64,000 nucleotides of DNA from Spirochaetia bacterium (GTDB lineage: Bacteria; Spirochaetota; Spirochaetia; CADAEX01): NCBI GenBank assembly GCA_024402405.1, contig JAKSTW010000001.1, positions 1-64,000 on the forward strand. The letters run 5' to 3'. The translations under genes were made by a program, and so were the position numbers. The notes beneath the pieces are model-generated. The model saw only the letters and a list, made by a program, of their open reading frames with translations. It was not told the origin of the DNA and searched no databases. Below, piece by piece: positions 26,102 to 34,288 of the stretch (within the stretch, counting starts at the first letter, position 1; each line of letters opens with the position of its first letter).

Positions 26102-27387
26102 ACACGCCTCCCTGGATTTACTATCACAGAAACTCCATCCGGAATAATATTCAGACTGAAATTTTCATGTCCATGCATTTTTATGGCGATATCAAAAGCT
26201 TCCTCAAAAGATCTGGCCGGGATCATATGCATCTCCCTGACCAGCTCGTCAGGATATGATGAGATAAAAATGATCCTGGCTTTCATAAGGACTCTGGCAA
26301 AAATCTGAGACTGCCACTGGTCTGGAATTGTATCCGCAGGACTGCGTGACAGGATCTTTTCCATTATGATCCCATTATCATCCTCAGCCTTAAATGTCTC
26401 ATAAAAAGATTTTCCGCCATGTCCGTCAGAACATTCAGATGCCATAATTATAATACCGCCATCTTTAATTGCAGCCTCTGCCGCTGTCATTCCCTTAACA
26501 GACTGATAAATATTCTGATCCATAGGATAACCGCCGTTTGTTGTAATCACAACATCAGCCGGTTCAGCATAAACACAGCAGTGATTCAATAAAAATTCCC
26601 GGCCCGCTTTATGAGCCAGTTCACAGTCTCCTGCAACAGCAAAAATTGGATCATGATGAGCGTCTATCACAACATTCACTATAAAGGCTAACCTGGCTGC
26701 CCTTGCAGCAAAAAGCATATCAGCATGAATCGGATTATTTTCCAGAACTCCTGTACGTGCATCTTTTGAGGCTATGAATGAAGAATTATGGTTATACATA
26801 ACTGTTTCCCTGGATGCAATGCCGGGCAGCACACTTTTCCGACCGCCTGAGAAACCAGCGAAGAAATGCGGCTCAATAAATCCCTCAGAAACAAGAAGAT
26901 CGGCCTCTGCAGCAAGACGATTGATCACAAGTCTGCCGCCTGAAGGCAATGTTCCCAGGAAAGTCATATTTTCTGAATCATCACAATCATGTATGACAAT
27001 TCTCTCATTATCCACAATTTCCTTACCGAACTTATTCACAAGCTCTTTTCTGGAAGTAGACCGGTGAAGACCTGTGGCAATCAAGATCGTTATATCAGCA
27101 TCAGGATTACCAGCCCTTATTTCCTGCAGCATCAGAGGCATGATCATACGGCTTGGAACAGGTCTTGTGTGATCAGAAGCAATAATCACAACTTTATTTT
27201 TACCGGCAGCCAGTTCATGCAGAGGTCTGGTTCCAATCGGATGTTCCATAGCCAATCTGACAGTTTCAGCACCATTTTCAGGCTGTCTGTATTCAGAAAG
27301 TCCGGAATTATAAACAGAATAATTCATATCATCCGGAATATTCAGCGGCATATTATTCCTGCCGTAAGGAAGATACAAAGTTTTCAT
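26098..27387 (-). CDS. LarA-family nickel-dependent 2-hydroxyacid racemase
   Basis: 429 residues, the usual LarA length. Diagnostic segments are VVIIASDHTRPVPS, LIATGLHRSTSRKE (catalytic His) and EPHFFAGFSGGRKSVLPGI (second His and the Lys that anchors the nickel-pincer cofactor). LarA proteins racemise lactate or related short hydroxy-acids; pairing with glycerate kinase suggests glycerate or a related acid, which is inference. No larB, larC or larE cofactor genes are in the window. Its start overlaps the stop of a broken regulator gene (ATGA). Confidence 0.9.
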   Translation of the reverse strand: MKTLYLPYGRNNMPLNIPDDMNYSVYNSGLSEYRQPENGAETVRLAMEHPIGTRPLHELAAGKNKVVIIASDHTRPVPSRMIMPLMLQEIRAGNPDADITILIATGLHRSTSRKELVNKFGKEIVDNERIVIHDCDDSENMTFLGTLPSGGRLVINRLAAEADLLVSEGFIEPHFFAGFSGGRKSVLPGIASRETVMYNHNSSFIASKDARTGVLENNPIHADMLFAARAARLAFIVNVVIDAHHDPIFAVAGDCELAHKAGREFLLNHCCVYAEPADVVITTNGGYPMDQNIYQSVKGMTAAEAAIKDGGIIIMASECSDGHGGKSFYETFKAEDDNGIIMEKILSRSPADTIPDQWQSQIFARVLMKARIIFISSYPDELVREMHMIPARSFEEAFDIAIKMHGHENFSLNIIPDGVSVIVNPGRRV

Positions 27388-27720
27388 ATATCTACCAGAC
27401 CTATGTGAATGGCATATTTAATAAGTTCAACCATATTGCTGCAATTCAATTTCTGCATGATATTGGTTCTGTGGTTAATGGCAGTCTTGACACTGATACA
27501 CAGATCTTTGGCTATATCCTTAATGTCCTTACCCTCAGCAAGAAGTCTGAGTATCTCCTGCTCTCTGGATGTCAGGCTGTCATAAGAATTATTCTCTGCA
27601 ACTTCTATATTTTCTTCCGGGGCAAGCAGACTGGAAATCACCTTGCCGCTGATACGGCTGTCCACATAAGTCTCTCCTGCTATCACTTTAATAAAGGAGG
27701 TTCTTTTTTGCGGTAAATGG
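27384..27720 (-). pseudogene. Remnant of a NarL/FixJ-type response regulator (receiver lost)
   Basis: The intact part (about 100 residues from GTG 27686) is the end of a receiver plus a LuxR-type HTH: SLTSREQEILRLLAEGKDIK, NHRTNIMQKLNC, YAIHIGLVD. It aligns closely with the C-terminus of the intact regulator at 28148-28807. The frame continues upstream to about 27777 without receiver-like sequence before an in-frame stop, and a neighbouring frame retains a receiver-like RKKEPPLLK, so the receiver was probably lost by deletion plus frameshift. No ribosome site precedes the GTG. A free HTH domain is possible but less likely. Confidence 0.7.
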
Positions 27721-27788
27721 GAAATTTTCCTATTTAGAAATAGATGCGGCTGTTTTTTCCTGAGAAATAAATCTTTATTTTATTGCTC

Positions 27789-27817
27789 TTGTCTTTCGGG
27801 CTTTTAACAAGTATAAT
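27789..27817 (+). promoter_or_regulatory. Promoter of small membrane protein gene
   Basis: TTGTCT (27789-27794) and TATAAT (27812-27817) are separated by 17 bases. The start codon at 27824 is 6 bases after the -10, so the mRNA should be leaderless. Confidence 0.65.
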
Positions 27818-27823
27818 CTTATT

Positions 27824-28045
27824 ATGAATAAATCAAACAATCTGAGCAAACTGGGAGTGGTATTCATAGCATCAGGCTTCTTGCTTCTGGTGGTGGCTTT
27901 CATTGTGCAGTCCCGTGGTTCTGAGCCGGTTTTCCTCCTTTCTTTAGGATGGTTCATCATAACCACAGGAATGATCATTCTGGCTCTTATGGGTGTTCTT
28001 TATGCCATAAAGAGAGTCATAGGCAAGTTCAGGAAACAGCTCTGA
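27824..28045 (+). CDS. Small two-helix membrane protein, unknown function
   Basis: 73 residues with two hydrophobic helices (about 10-28 and 38-62) and a basic C-terminus (KRVIGKFRKQL). No family is recognised. Support comes from a well-formed promoter placed for a leaderless start and from the clean position just before tRNA-Gly (23 bases), with which it may be co-transcribed. No ribosome binding site is present, consistent with leaderless initiation. Confidence 0.65.
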   Translation: MNKSNNLSKLGVVFIASGFLLLVVAFIVQSRGSEPVFLLSLGWFIITTGMIILALMGVLYAIKRVIGKFRKQL

Positions 28046-28068
28046 GGTTTATTCAGATCAGTTCTTCT

Positions 28069-28140
28069 GCGGGCGTCGTATAATGGTTAATACGTAAGCT
28101 TCCCAAGCTTGAGTCGGGGGTTCGATTCCCCTCGCCCGCT
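28069..28140 (+). tRNA. tRNA-Gly (anticodon CCC)
   Basis: The 72-base cloverleaf has acceptor GCGGGCG paired with CGCCCGC, anticodon loop TTCCCAA, T arm GGGGGTTCGATTCCCCT and discriminator T, as expected for bacterial tRNA-Gly. No CCA is encoded. No terminator is seen downstream; the convergent regulator gene ends 8 bases away. Confidence 0.95.
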
Positions 28141-28147
28141 TATCATC

Positions 28148-28807
28148 TTAATCAACCAAACCAATATTTATAGCGTAACGTACAAGTTCCACTAAATTTT
28201 TACAGTTTAGTTTACTCATAATGTTTGTTTTATGGGTCTCCACAGTCTTTCCACTTATAAACAAGCGCCTGGCAATATCCCGCGTGGACAATCCCTCAAC
28301 TAAAAGATTAAGTATTTCCTGTTCGCGGGTTGAAAGTTTTTTATAATCATTTAATCCCGTATTTTCACAATCCAGAACATCTTTATTCATCAATTTACCA
28401 ATAACCTTATTAGATATATGACTGTCTATGAATAATTCGCCCAGCAGCACAGCTTTAATGCCATTAATCAATATCTCATTATCAGAATCTTTCAAAATAT
28501 ATCCGCGTGCCCCCAAATCAATTGCCCTGATGATATATTCAGTCTTAGCATACATGCTGACCATGATAATCTTGATCTCTGGCTTTTCCGTCAGAATCTT
28601 TGCAGCCAAATCAATGCCAGATAATCCATGGATAGAAACATCCATTAAAATAATATCAACAGAACAAGAAACAGCACTTTTAAAACCATCCTCCAAATTC
28701 CCAGCCTCATTGATATTCTCAAAACACCCCATTGATTTCAATATTGTTTTTAATCCAGTACGAACAGCTGGATGATCGTCAACTATCAAAATGTTATACT
28801 TTTTCAT
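28148..28807 (-). CDS. Response regulator, NarL/FixJ family
   Basis: 219 residues. The receiver has acidic residues in ILIVDDHPAVR, phosphoacceptor Asp in DIILMDVSIHG and the Lys in YILKDSDNE. The LuxR-type HTH is LSTREQEILNLLVEGLSTRD with KTVETHKTNIMSKLNC. It overlaps the histidine kinase gene by 14 bases, so the two form one operon. The divergent TAXI-TRAP operon is the likely target. Two inverted repeats in the intergenic region are candidate binding sites. Confidence 0.95.
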   Translation of the reverse strand: MKKYNILIVDDHPAVRTGLKTILKSMGCFENINEAGNLEDGFKSAVSCSVDIILMDVSIHGLSGIDLAAKILTEKPEIKIIMVSMYAKTEYIIRAIDLGARGYILKDSDNEILINGIKAVLLGELFIDSHISNKVIGKLMNKDVLDCENTGLNDYKKLSTREQEILNLLVEGLSTRDIARRLFISGKTVETHKTNIMSKLNCKNLVELVRYAINIGLVD

Positions 28808-30068
28808 CAGAATACTTACTCCTGCTAGGAACAGTAAAAATCAGAATAGTTCCATGCCCAACTTCAGAAATTATTTTCATGGATCCATTTATAAATTTAA
28901 CACGTCCTTCCATGCCCTTTAATCCCATATGCTCTACAGCATTGACCGTATCATTGATAAATCCAACTCCATTATCTTCAACTCTAATAAGAATATTTGG
29001 ATAAACAGGGATTATCTTGACAATAATTTTAGATGCCTTTGAATGCTTGACACTGTTATTGACAGCTTCATATACAAGCCGATATACCATAATTTCTATA
29101 TCCTGTTCGATAACAAAATCATCATTACATAAGAATAAAAATTCAGTGCTGATTTTTGTTCTCATTTCTATATCGGAAAGGAAATATTCAATAGATTTTT
29201 TCAATCCATCAATAAGTTCTGGAGGCCGCAGATTAAAAGCTATATTTCTGACAAGCATTATATTTTTATGTATTTCTGCTTTTAATTTATCTATTCTTTC
29301 AGATATTTTATATGGCAATTGATACTGGTTCTCTTGTAATATTCCATCTGCAAGTAAACAAGAATATAATAGATTTTGCACAATCTCATCATGCAAATCA
29401 GCAGCAATTCTTGTCCGTTCTTGATCACGTATATTTATTAGAGATTTTGATAATTCTTTTATCTTCTGTTTTTCTTCAGACACTTTAAAATATCTTATAG
29501 CCAAATTTCCCAACAGGATCAGCAATAATATGACCAAAGAGGTCCCCAGAATAAATAAAATCAAATTAAGTTTAACTCGTTTATTAATGTATTGATTTAT
29601 TACATCTTGGAATAATTTTAGCTGTACTTCAAAATCATCTGTACCATTAATCATAAAACCAATTATCTCATTCGCAAAAAAGCCGATATCCTGATTAAAA
29701 AAAAGCGCCTTTATGAGCTTGAATTGAATGTCTTGCCACATCAGGATCAATTTTTCAAACTCCCCATTCAGGAAGTCCCGACTATAATAATGATTGCGGG
29801 AAATATTGATTATATTTTCTATAGAAATCTCGTAGGCAGATACACTGTCAATAAGAGAATATGGTGTTTTTGGGTAAGTCAATGTATATTTAACAGTCTC
29901 AGTTTTAATGGCAAGCCAATTCTCGTAAATCTTATTCAAACCATCTGACTGCTGAATAATCATTTCTATATTTTTATATGATGATCTTGTAAAAAATAAA
30001 ACACTGGCTCCAATAACAATAATAACTGTTAAATTATAGAATTTTCTACTATTTAGAATATTTACCAT
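28794..30068 (-). CDS. Sensor histidine kinase (HisKA_3 family)
   Basis: 424 residues. Two transmembrane helices (about 12-28 and 165-188) flank a helical periplasmic sensor domain of about 135 residues. The cytoplasmic part has the phospho-His in RIAADLHDEIVQNLLYS, the N box in YRLVYEAVNNSVKHSK and the G box in RVEDNGVGF. It should phosphorylate the adjacent regulator. Located divergently from the TRAP operon, it probably senses the TRAP substrate or a related compound. An inverted repeat begins at its start codon. Confidence 0.94.
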   Translation of the reverse strand: MVNILNSRKFYNLTVIIVIGASVLFFTRSSYKNIEMIIQQSDGLNKIYENWLAIKTETVKYTLTYPKTPYSLIDSVSAYEISIENIINISRNHYYSRDFLNGEFEKLILMWQDIQFKLIKALFFNQDIGFFANEIIGFMINGTDDFEVQLKLFQDVINQYINKRVKLNLILFILGTSLVILLLILLGNLAIRYFKVSEEKQKIKELSKSLINIRDQERTRIAADLHDEIVQNLLYSCLLADGILQENQYQLPYKISERIDKLKAEIHKNIMLVRNIAFNLRPPELIDGLKKSIEYFLSDIEMRTKISTEFLFLCNDDFVIEQDIEIMVYRLVYEAVNNSVKHSKASKIIVKIIPVYPNILIRVEDNGVGFINDTVNAVEHMGLKGMEGRVKFINGSMKIISEVGHGTILIFTVPSRSKYSDEKV

Positions 30069-30088
30069 ACATTTATATTTTAAATGTA
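30068..30088. promoter_or_regulatory. Inverted repeat at the histidine kinase start
   Basis: TACATTT-N7-AAATGTA is a perfect 7-base inverted repeat whose first base is the A of the histidine kinase ATG. It could be an autoregulatory operator or an mRNA hairpin at the start codon. Confidence 0.35.
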
Positions 30089-30185
30089 ATTTCCGCTGTT
30101 GTCAAAATCATAATATTCTCTAAAGTCCAATAGAAACAAAAATAAGCAAATTATCATTTTTTAATAAAAATATAAGGTTTATGCT

Positions 30186-30204
30186 GATATTTTTTATAAA
30201 TATC
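30186..30204. promoter_or_regulatory. Inverted repeat upstream of the TAXI-TRAP operon
   Basis: GATATTT-N5-AAATATC is a perfect 7-base inverted repeat 35 bases before the TAXI ATG, in a very AT-rich 171-base intergenic stretch. It is a candidate site for the adjacent response regulator. No clear -35/-10 pair was identified around it. Confidence 0.35.
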
Positions 30205-30239
30205 GTAAGTCATAATTAAAGAAAAAAACAGGAGAAAAT

Positions 30240-31250
30240 ATGAAAAAATTTTTTAGAACATGTGTGATCTTAATTGCGATTTTAATGTTGACAACAGCTT
30301 GTTCAAAAAAAGCTGAAACCACTGAAGTTTCATCATCCGATTCTTCAGCACCTGTGGCGGCCCCAGCACCACAGAAAAAATTCCTTCAGATTAAAACATC
30401 TGCTATTGGTGGTACTTGGCATGCTTGTGGAGCCGTATGGGCAAAACTCATAAGTGAGAATACCCCTTACATTGGTGTAAACAGTGCATCACCAGGACTT
30501 GAATTTGAAACAATGCAGAAACTTAAAGAAGGTACTGTAGATTTAGGTTTCGCAGGAACAAGTACTGCATACTATGGGTGGAAAGGTGGAGTAATCTGGG
30601 AAGAACCAATTGATCTGGTCGCTCTGTTCGCAACACAGCCAGGAATACTTAATTTCGTAGGCATTGACAAACCAGGCATCAATACCCTTAAAGACTTAAA
30701 GGGCAAAACTATTGCAACTTACCCGGTTGGTAACTACTGGGGTGATATGGTCCTTGAAATTCTTGCTCTTCATGGCGTAACTGAAGAGAACTCCAGAATC
30801 ATGAGAATCATGAAAAACGACTCCGCAAGAATGTTGGCAGATGGTCAGGTAGATTGTATCGTTCACAAATTCGGTTATGGGCATGGAACATTGAAACAGT
30901 TAGCTGCATCCAGAAAGATCAAATTCATCGAAGGTGATCCTGATATTATGAAAGCTTATCTTGAGAAAAACAAATTTTTCAAAACTGTACCATTTGGAGA
31001 GGAATTTGGAGTAGCGAATGCAGAGCAGCTTGTAAGTAACTATGTTGCAATCACAATGGCTAGCCTTCCAGATGAGATTGCTTATGAGGTAACAAAAATT
31101 TGGTTTGAAAACAAAGATTACCTTAACAAGACATTGCCAAGTATCGCGCCATATATAAACTGGGATGATCCAACTGATGGAGTTACAATTCCATTCCATC
31201 CAGGTGCAATTAAATATTTTAAAGAAGTTGGTCTCTGGCACGAAAAATAA
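30240..31250 (+). CDS. TAXI-type TRAP transporter solute-binding lipoprotein
   Basis: 336 residues. The signal peptide ends in the lipobox LTTAC, followed by an S/A/P-rich linker (about 20-45) and the TAXI domain (IKTSAIGGTWHACGAVWAKL, VDLGFAGTSTAYYGW, LKGKTIATYPVG). It binds a substrate, probably a carboxylate, and delivers it to the membrane component. CAGGAG precedes the ATG. Codon use looks more AT-rich than in most neighbours, so the block may be a later acquisition. It is followed after 12 bases by the permease. Confidence 0.95.
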   Translation: MKKFFRTCVILIAILMLTTACSKKAETTEVSSSDSSAPVAAPAPQKKFLQIKTSAIGGTWHACGAVWAKLISENTPYIGVNSASPGLEFETMQKLKEGTVDLGFAGTSTAYYGWKGGVIWEEPIDLVALFATQPGILNFVGIDKPGINTLKDLKGKTIATYPVGNYWGDMVLEILALHGVTEENSRIMRIMKNDSARMLADGQVDCIVHKFGYGHGTLKQLAASRKIKFIEGDPDIMKAYLEKNKFFKTVPFGEEFGVANAEQLVSNYVAITMASLPDEIAYEVTKIWFENKDYLNKTLPSIAPYINWDDPTDGVTIPFHPGAIKYFKEVGLWHEK

Positions 31251-31262
31251 GAGGATTTTTAC

Positions 31263-33185
31263 ATGAGAAAAAAATTACCAGAAGATAAAATTGATATTTT
31301 TGATGAAAATAGTTTTAAGGGAATAACTATTGGAAATAAGAATATCATCAAATCAATCATCTTTGTAATAGGTCTTTTGGCAGCAATAATTCCAATACTT
31401 GAAATCATATTTGGTCCATTAACTCCAATGTTTCAGCGTCCTATACATTTGTTTTTGATGATCGGATTGACATTTTTTCTTTACCCATCTGGTTTCTTTA
31501 AGAATGAAAAGGCAGAGAGTATATTAAATATTATTTTGGTAGCATTGCTGGCTTTTGTCTGCTGTTGGGCTAGTTACAGATGGACATATTTCTACATGAC
31601 ACCATCACCACTGCCAATAGAAGCATTGTTTGGACTTATATTTGTAATTCTTGTTTTTGAGGCAACAAGAAGAGCAATTGGTATTGCAATGGCTATAATT
31701 GGTTCTATATTCCTTATATACTGCTTTGTTGGACCATATATGCCAAGATTCTTTGCGCACCAAGGTTACAAACCAACGGAACTCGTAACACACTTGATTG
31801 TCGGAGTCGAGGGCATGATGGGTGAATTGGCAGCAATAAGTGCAAACCAAATTGTATTTTTCATGATGTTTGCAGCATTTTTGAGGTACACCCATTCAAC
31901 TGAAATCTTTATGGACTTTTCCAAAGCTATTGCGGGAGATAAAATAGGAGGACCTGCAAAGGTTGCTGTTGTTTCCAGTGGATTTATGGCTATGGTATCT
32001 GGAAGTGCAAGTGGTAATACAGCTACAACCGGAGCTGTCACTATACCGCTGATGATTTCACTTGGATTCAAACGGCATGTTGCTGGTGCTATTGAGGCAG
32101 TTTCTTCAACAGCAGGCCAGTTCATGCCACCGATCATGGGAGCAGCAGCCTTTGTCATTGCAGAATATACTGGACTTAGTTACTGGGATGTAGCTATTGC
32201 GGCTTTCTTACCATCCTTGATTTACTTCATCATTATGTTCTTTGTGGTTGATATGATGGCAAAGAAAGATAATATTTCCGGACTGCCAAAAGATCAGCTT
32301 CCGCCTATTGGCCCAAGTTTCAGAAAAACAATTCCAATTTTAGTTCCAATAATCATTTTGGTTATTATGCTTGCCTTAAGAATGAGTGTTCAGCTTTCTA
32401 TTGTAGTCAGCTTGATTGCTTTAATTCTTATCTGTATTCCTATTAAGAGTCAAAGAATTGGTGTTGTACAAATTTTTAAAGCTCTAGCACTTACTGCAAA
32501 AATTCTTATTCCAATAACTACATCATGTGCAGTTGCCGGACTTATCGTCGGTGTAATGTCATTAACAGGATTCGGTGAAAGACTTTCTTATGGTATATTA
32601 GCATTTGCAGATGGCAATCTTTTCAGAGGACTTCTTCTTACTGCCATTGTATGCCTTATTTTAGGCATGGGGTTGCCTACACTTGGAGCATATGTAGTAC
32701 TTGCAACATTAGGCGCACCTGCATTGCAGACACTGGGAGCTCCGATCCTTGCCTCTCATTTGTTTATTTTCTACTTTGCAATTATTTCTGCTATCACACC
32801 ACCTGTATGTCTTTCATCATATGTAGGCGCAAGTATAGCAGGTGCCAATCCTATGAGAGTCGGCGTTACATCTTTAACTTTAGCACCATTTATTTATGTT
32901 CTTCCATTTTTGTTTGTTTTTAATCCTGCAATTTTGTTCCAGGGGAATATTGGTCTTGTAGCACTCGCAACAGTAAAAACGCTGATAATATTGTTCAATG
33001 TTACATTGCTTTTCCAAGGATACCTTTTCGCAAGAACAAAGATATATGAGTATATAATTATATTAGTAAATCTTATTTTCTTTGTTTATAGCGGAAATTT
33101 CCTAATCTTCCTGGTTGTCTTTGCAGGTTTCGTATTATTACATGGAATTAGAACTGGAAAATTTATAAAAAGGAAAAATGTATGA
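31263..33185 (+). CDS. TRAP transporter fused permease (4TM/12TM)
   Basis: 640 residues, highly hydrophobic. The small DctQ-like part (about 1-150) is fused to the large DctM-like part. Segments such as MVSGSASGNTATTGAVTIPL, STAGQFMPPIMGAAAFVIAE and LILGMGLPTLGAYVVLATL are typical of TAXI-associated DctM domains. It imports the solute caught by the TAXI protein using an ion gradient. Its stop overlaps the start of the next gene (ATGA). Confidence 0.95.
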   Translation: MRKKLPEDKIDIFDENSFKGITIGNKNIIKSIIFVIGLLAAIIPILEIIFGPLTPMFQRPIHLFLMIGLTFFLYPSGFFKNEKAESILNIILVALLAFVCCWASYRWTYFYMTPSPLPIEALFGLIFVILVFEATRRAIGIAMAIIGSIFLIYCFVGPYMPRFFAHQGYKPTELVTHLIVGVEGMMGELAAISANQIVFFMMFAAFLRYTHSTEIFMDFSKAIAGDKIGGPAKVAVVSSGFMAMVSGSASGNTATTGAVTIPLMISLGFKRHVAGAIEAVSSTAGQFMPPIMGAAAFVIAEYTGLSYWDVAIAAFLPSLIYFIIMFFVVDMMAKKDNISGLPKDQLPPIGPSFRKTIPILVPIIILVIMLALRMSVQLSIVVSLIALILICIPIKSQRIGVVQIFKALALTAKILIPITTSCAVAGLIVGVMSLTGFGERLSYGILAFADGNLFRGLLLTAIVCLILGMGLPTLGAYVVLATLGAPALQTLGAPILASHLFIFYFAIISAITPPVCLSSYVGASIAGANPMRVGVTSLTLAPFIYVLPFLFVFNPAILFQGNIGLVALATVKTLIILFNVTLLFQGYLFARTKIYEYIIILVNLIFFVYSGNFLIFLVVFAGFVLLHGIRTGKFIKRKNV

Positions 33186-33550
33186 AAAAATTATTATTAA
33201 TCACTTGTTTAATTAGTTTGGTTTGTGTTGGTTCATTGTTTGCAGAAGAACATATGATTACGGACAAAGCAGAATTACAGAAAATATCTTTTGAATTGAA
33301 ACCAGTAGTTAAGGGTTCAACAGAAAATATGGTTCTTTTTTCTGTACAGTTGAAAAACATCAGTGGAAAACCAATGATGTATAAAATGACAGCTATTCTT
33401 GATGAAAAATACGCTGGAGAGGGAATTGTCCCTGTAGATGAACAGAGACAACAGAGAGTTCAGCCAGATGAAGTGGTTACTGGCAAAATTGCCGTTACCT
33501 ATGACAAAATCCCTACAAACTTTATTCTGTTCATTGATGAAGAAAATTAA
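33182..33550 (+). CDS. Small secreted protein of a TAXI-TRAP operon, unknown function
   Basis: 122 residues. The signal peptide (about 1-21, ending SLFAEE) is followed by a beta-rich, Ig-like domain of about 95 residues (MVLFSVQLKNISGKPMMYKM, then ILDEKYAGEGIVPVDE). No lipobox Cys, so it should be soluble in the periplasm. Translational coupling (ATGA) to the permease and a strong terminator behind it show it belongs to the transporter operon. No family is recognised. It may be an accessory binding, docking or assembly factor, which is inference. Confidence 0.75.
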   Translation: MKKLLLITCLISLVCVGSLFAEEHMITDKAELQKISFELKPVVKGSTENMVLFSVQLKNISGKPMMYKMTAILDEKYAGEGIVPVDEQRQQRVQPDEVVTGKIAVTYDKIPTNFILFIDEEN

Positions 33551-33575
33551 TTAAAAGAACAAGTACACATCTTTG

Positions 33576-33607
33576 CCGCAGGTTAGTCTGCTAACCTGCG
33601 GTTTTTT
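33576..33607 (+). terminator. Intrinsic terminator of the TAXI-TRAP operon
   Basis: An 11-base-pair perfect stem (CCGCAGGTTAG/CTAACCTGCGG) with a 4-base loop is followed by TTTTTT. It is the strongest plus-strand terminator in the window. Confidence 0.92.
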
Positions 33608-33652
33608 ATTATTTAAATCAATTCGTTACATCCTTATAAATTCAATCCACAT

Positions 33653-34288
33653 TTATCTTCTTCCGAAAAGTCTGTCCACGGGATTGACTCTGAAGCGCAC
33701 TACAAAATACAGAAATGCAAAGGCAAATCCACCCAGATGTGTCAGATGGGCAACTCCGGACTGATATCCTGTTATCTGGGAAAAAATCTCAATGGCTGTA
33801 TATCCCAGCACCAGCACAGGAGCTTTCAGCGGAACTATTCCCATCAGATAGACAGTGGAATCAGGATAAATTATGGCATAGGCCAGCATGACAGCAAACA
33901 GTGCACCGGAAGCTCCCAGCAGAAAAACCCGGTAATATCCGGTAGATTCATACACAACAAATGAAAAAATTCCGGCAAGAATTCCACAGGTCATGTAGAA
34001 CAGCAGAAATTCCTTGCTTCCCATGCTCCGTTCCACCATGGTCCCGAAAAAGAAAAGTCCCAGCATGTTGAAGAAAAGATGATTCACATTGGCATGGGCA
34101 AACATATATGTGACAAACTGCCAGTACATATGGCGGTGTATCACATTAAGCGGATTCATTGACAGATATGTCAGATAATCCCTGTGCAGATAGGTAGCCA
34201 GAAAGACAGCCACATTGATTATGATTATATAAAGACACCAGTTGGAATACTGATATCTGAAAGGCCGCTGAATGATTGAATTGTTCAT
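33653..34288 (-). CDS. Rhomboid family intramembrane serine protease
   Basis: 211 residues with six hydrophobic segments. The catalytic Ser is in LLGASGALFAVM and the His in VAHLTHLGGFAFAF; NHLFFNMLGLFFFG is the conserved helix-2 region with His and Asn. It cleaves membrane proteins within the lipid bilayer. Its ATG overlaps the stop of the polyprenyl synthase gene (ATGA). No substrate is evident from the context. Confidence 0.94.
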   Translation of the reverse strand: MNNSIIQRPFRYQYSNWCLYIIIINVAVFLATYLHRDYLTYLSMNPLNVIHRHMYWQFVTYMFAHANVNHLFFNMLGLFFFGTMVERSMGSKEFLLFYMTCGILAGIFSFVVYESTGYYRVFLLGASGALFAVMLAYAIIYPDSTVYLMGIVPLKAPVLVLGYTAIEIFSQITGYQSGVAHLTHLGGFAFAFLYFVVRFRVNPVDRLFGRR

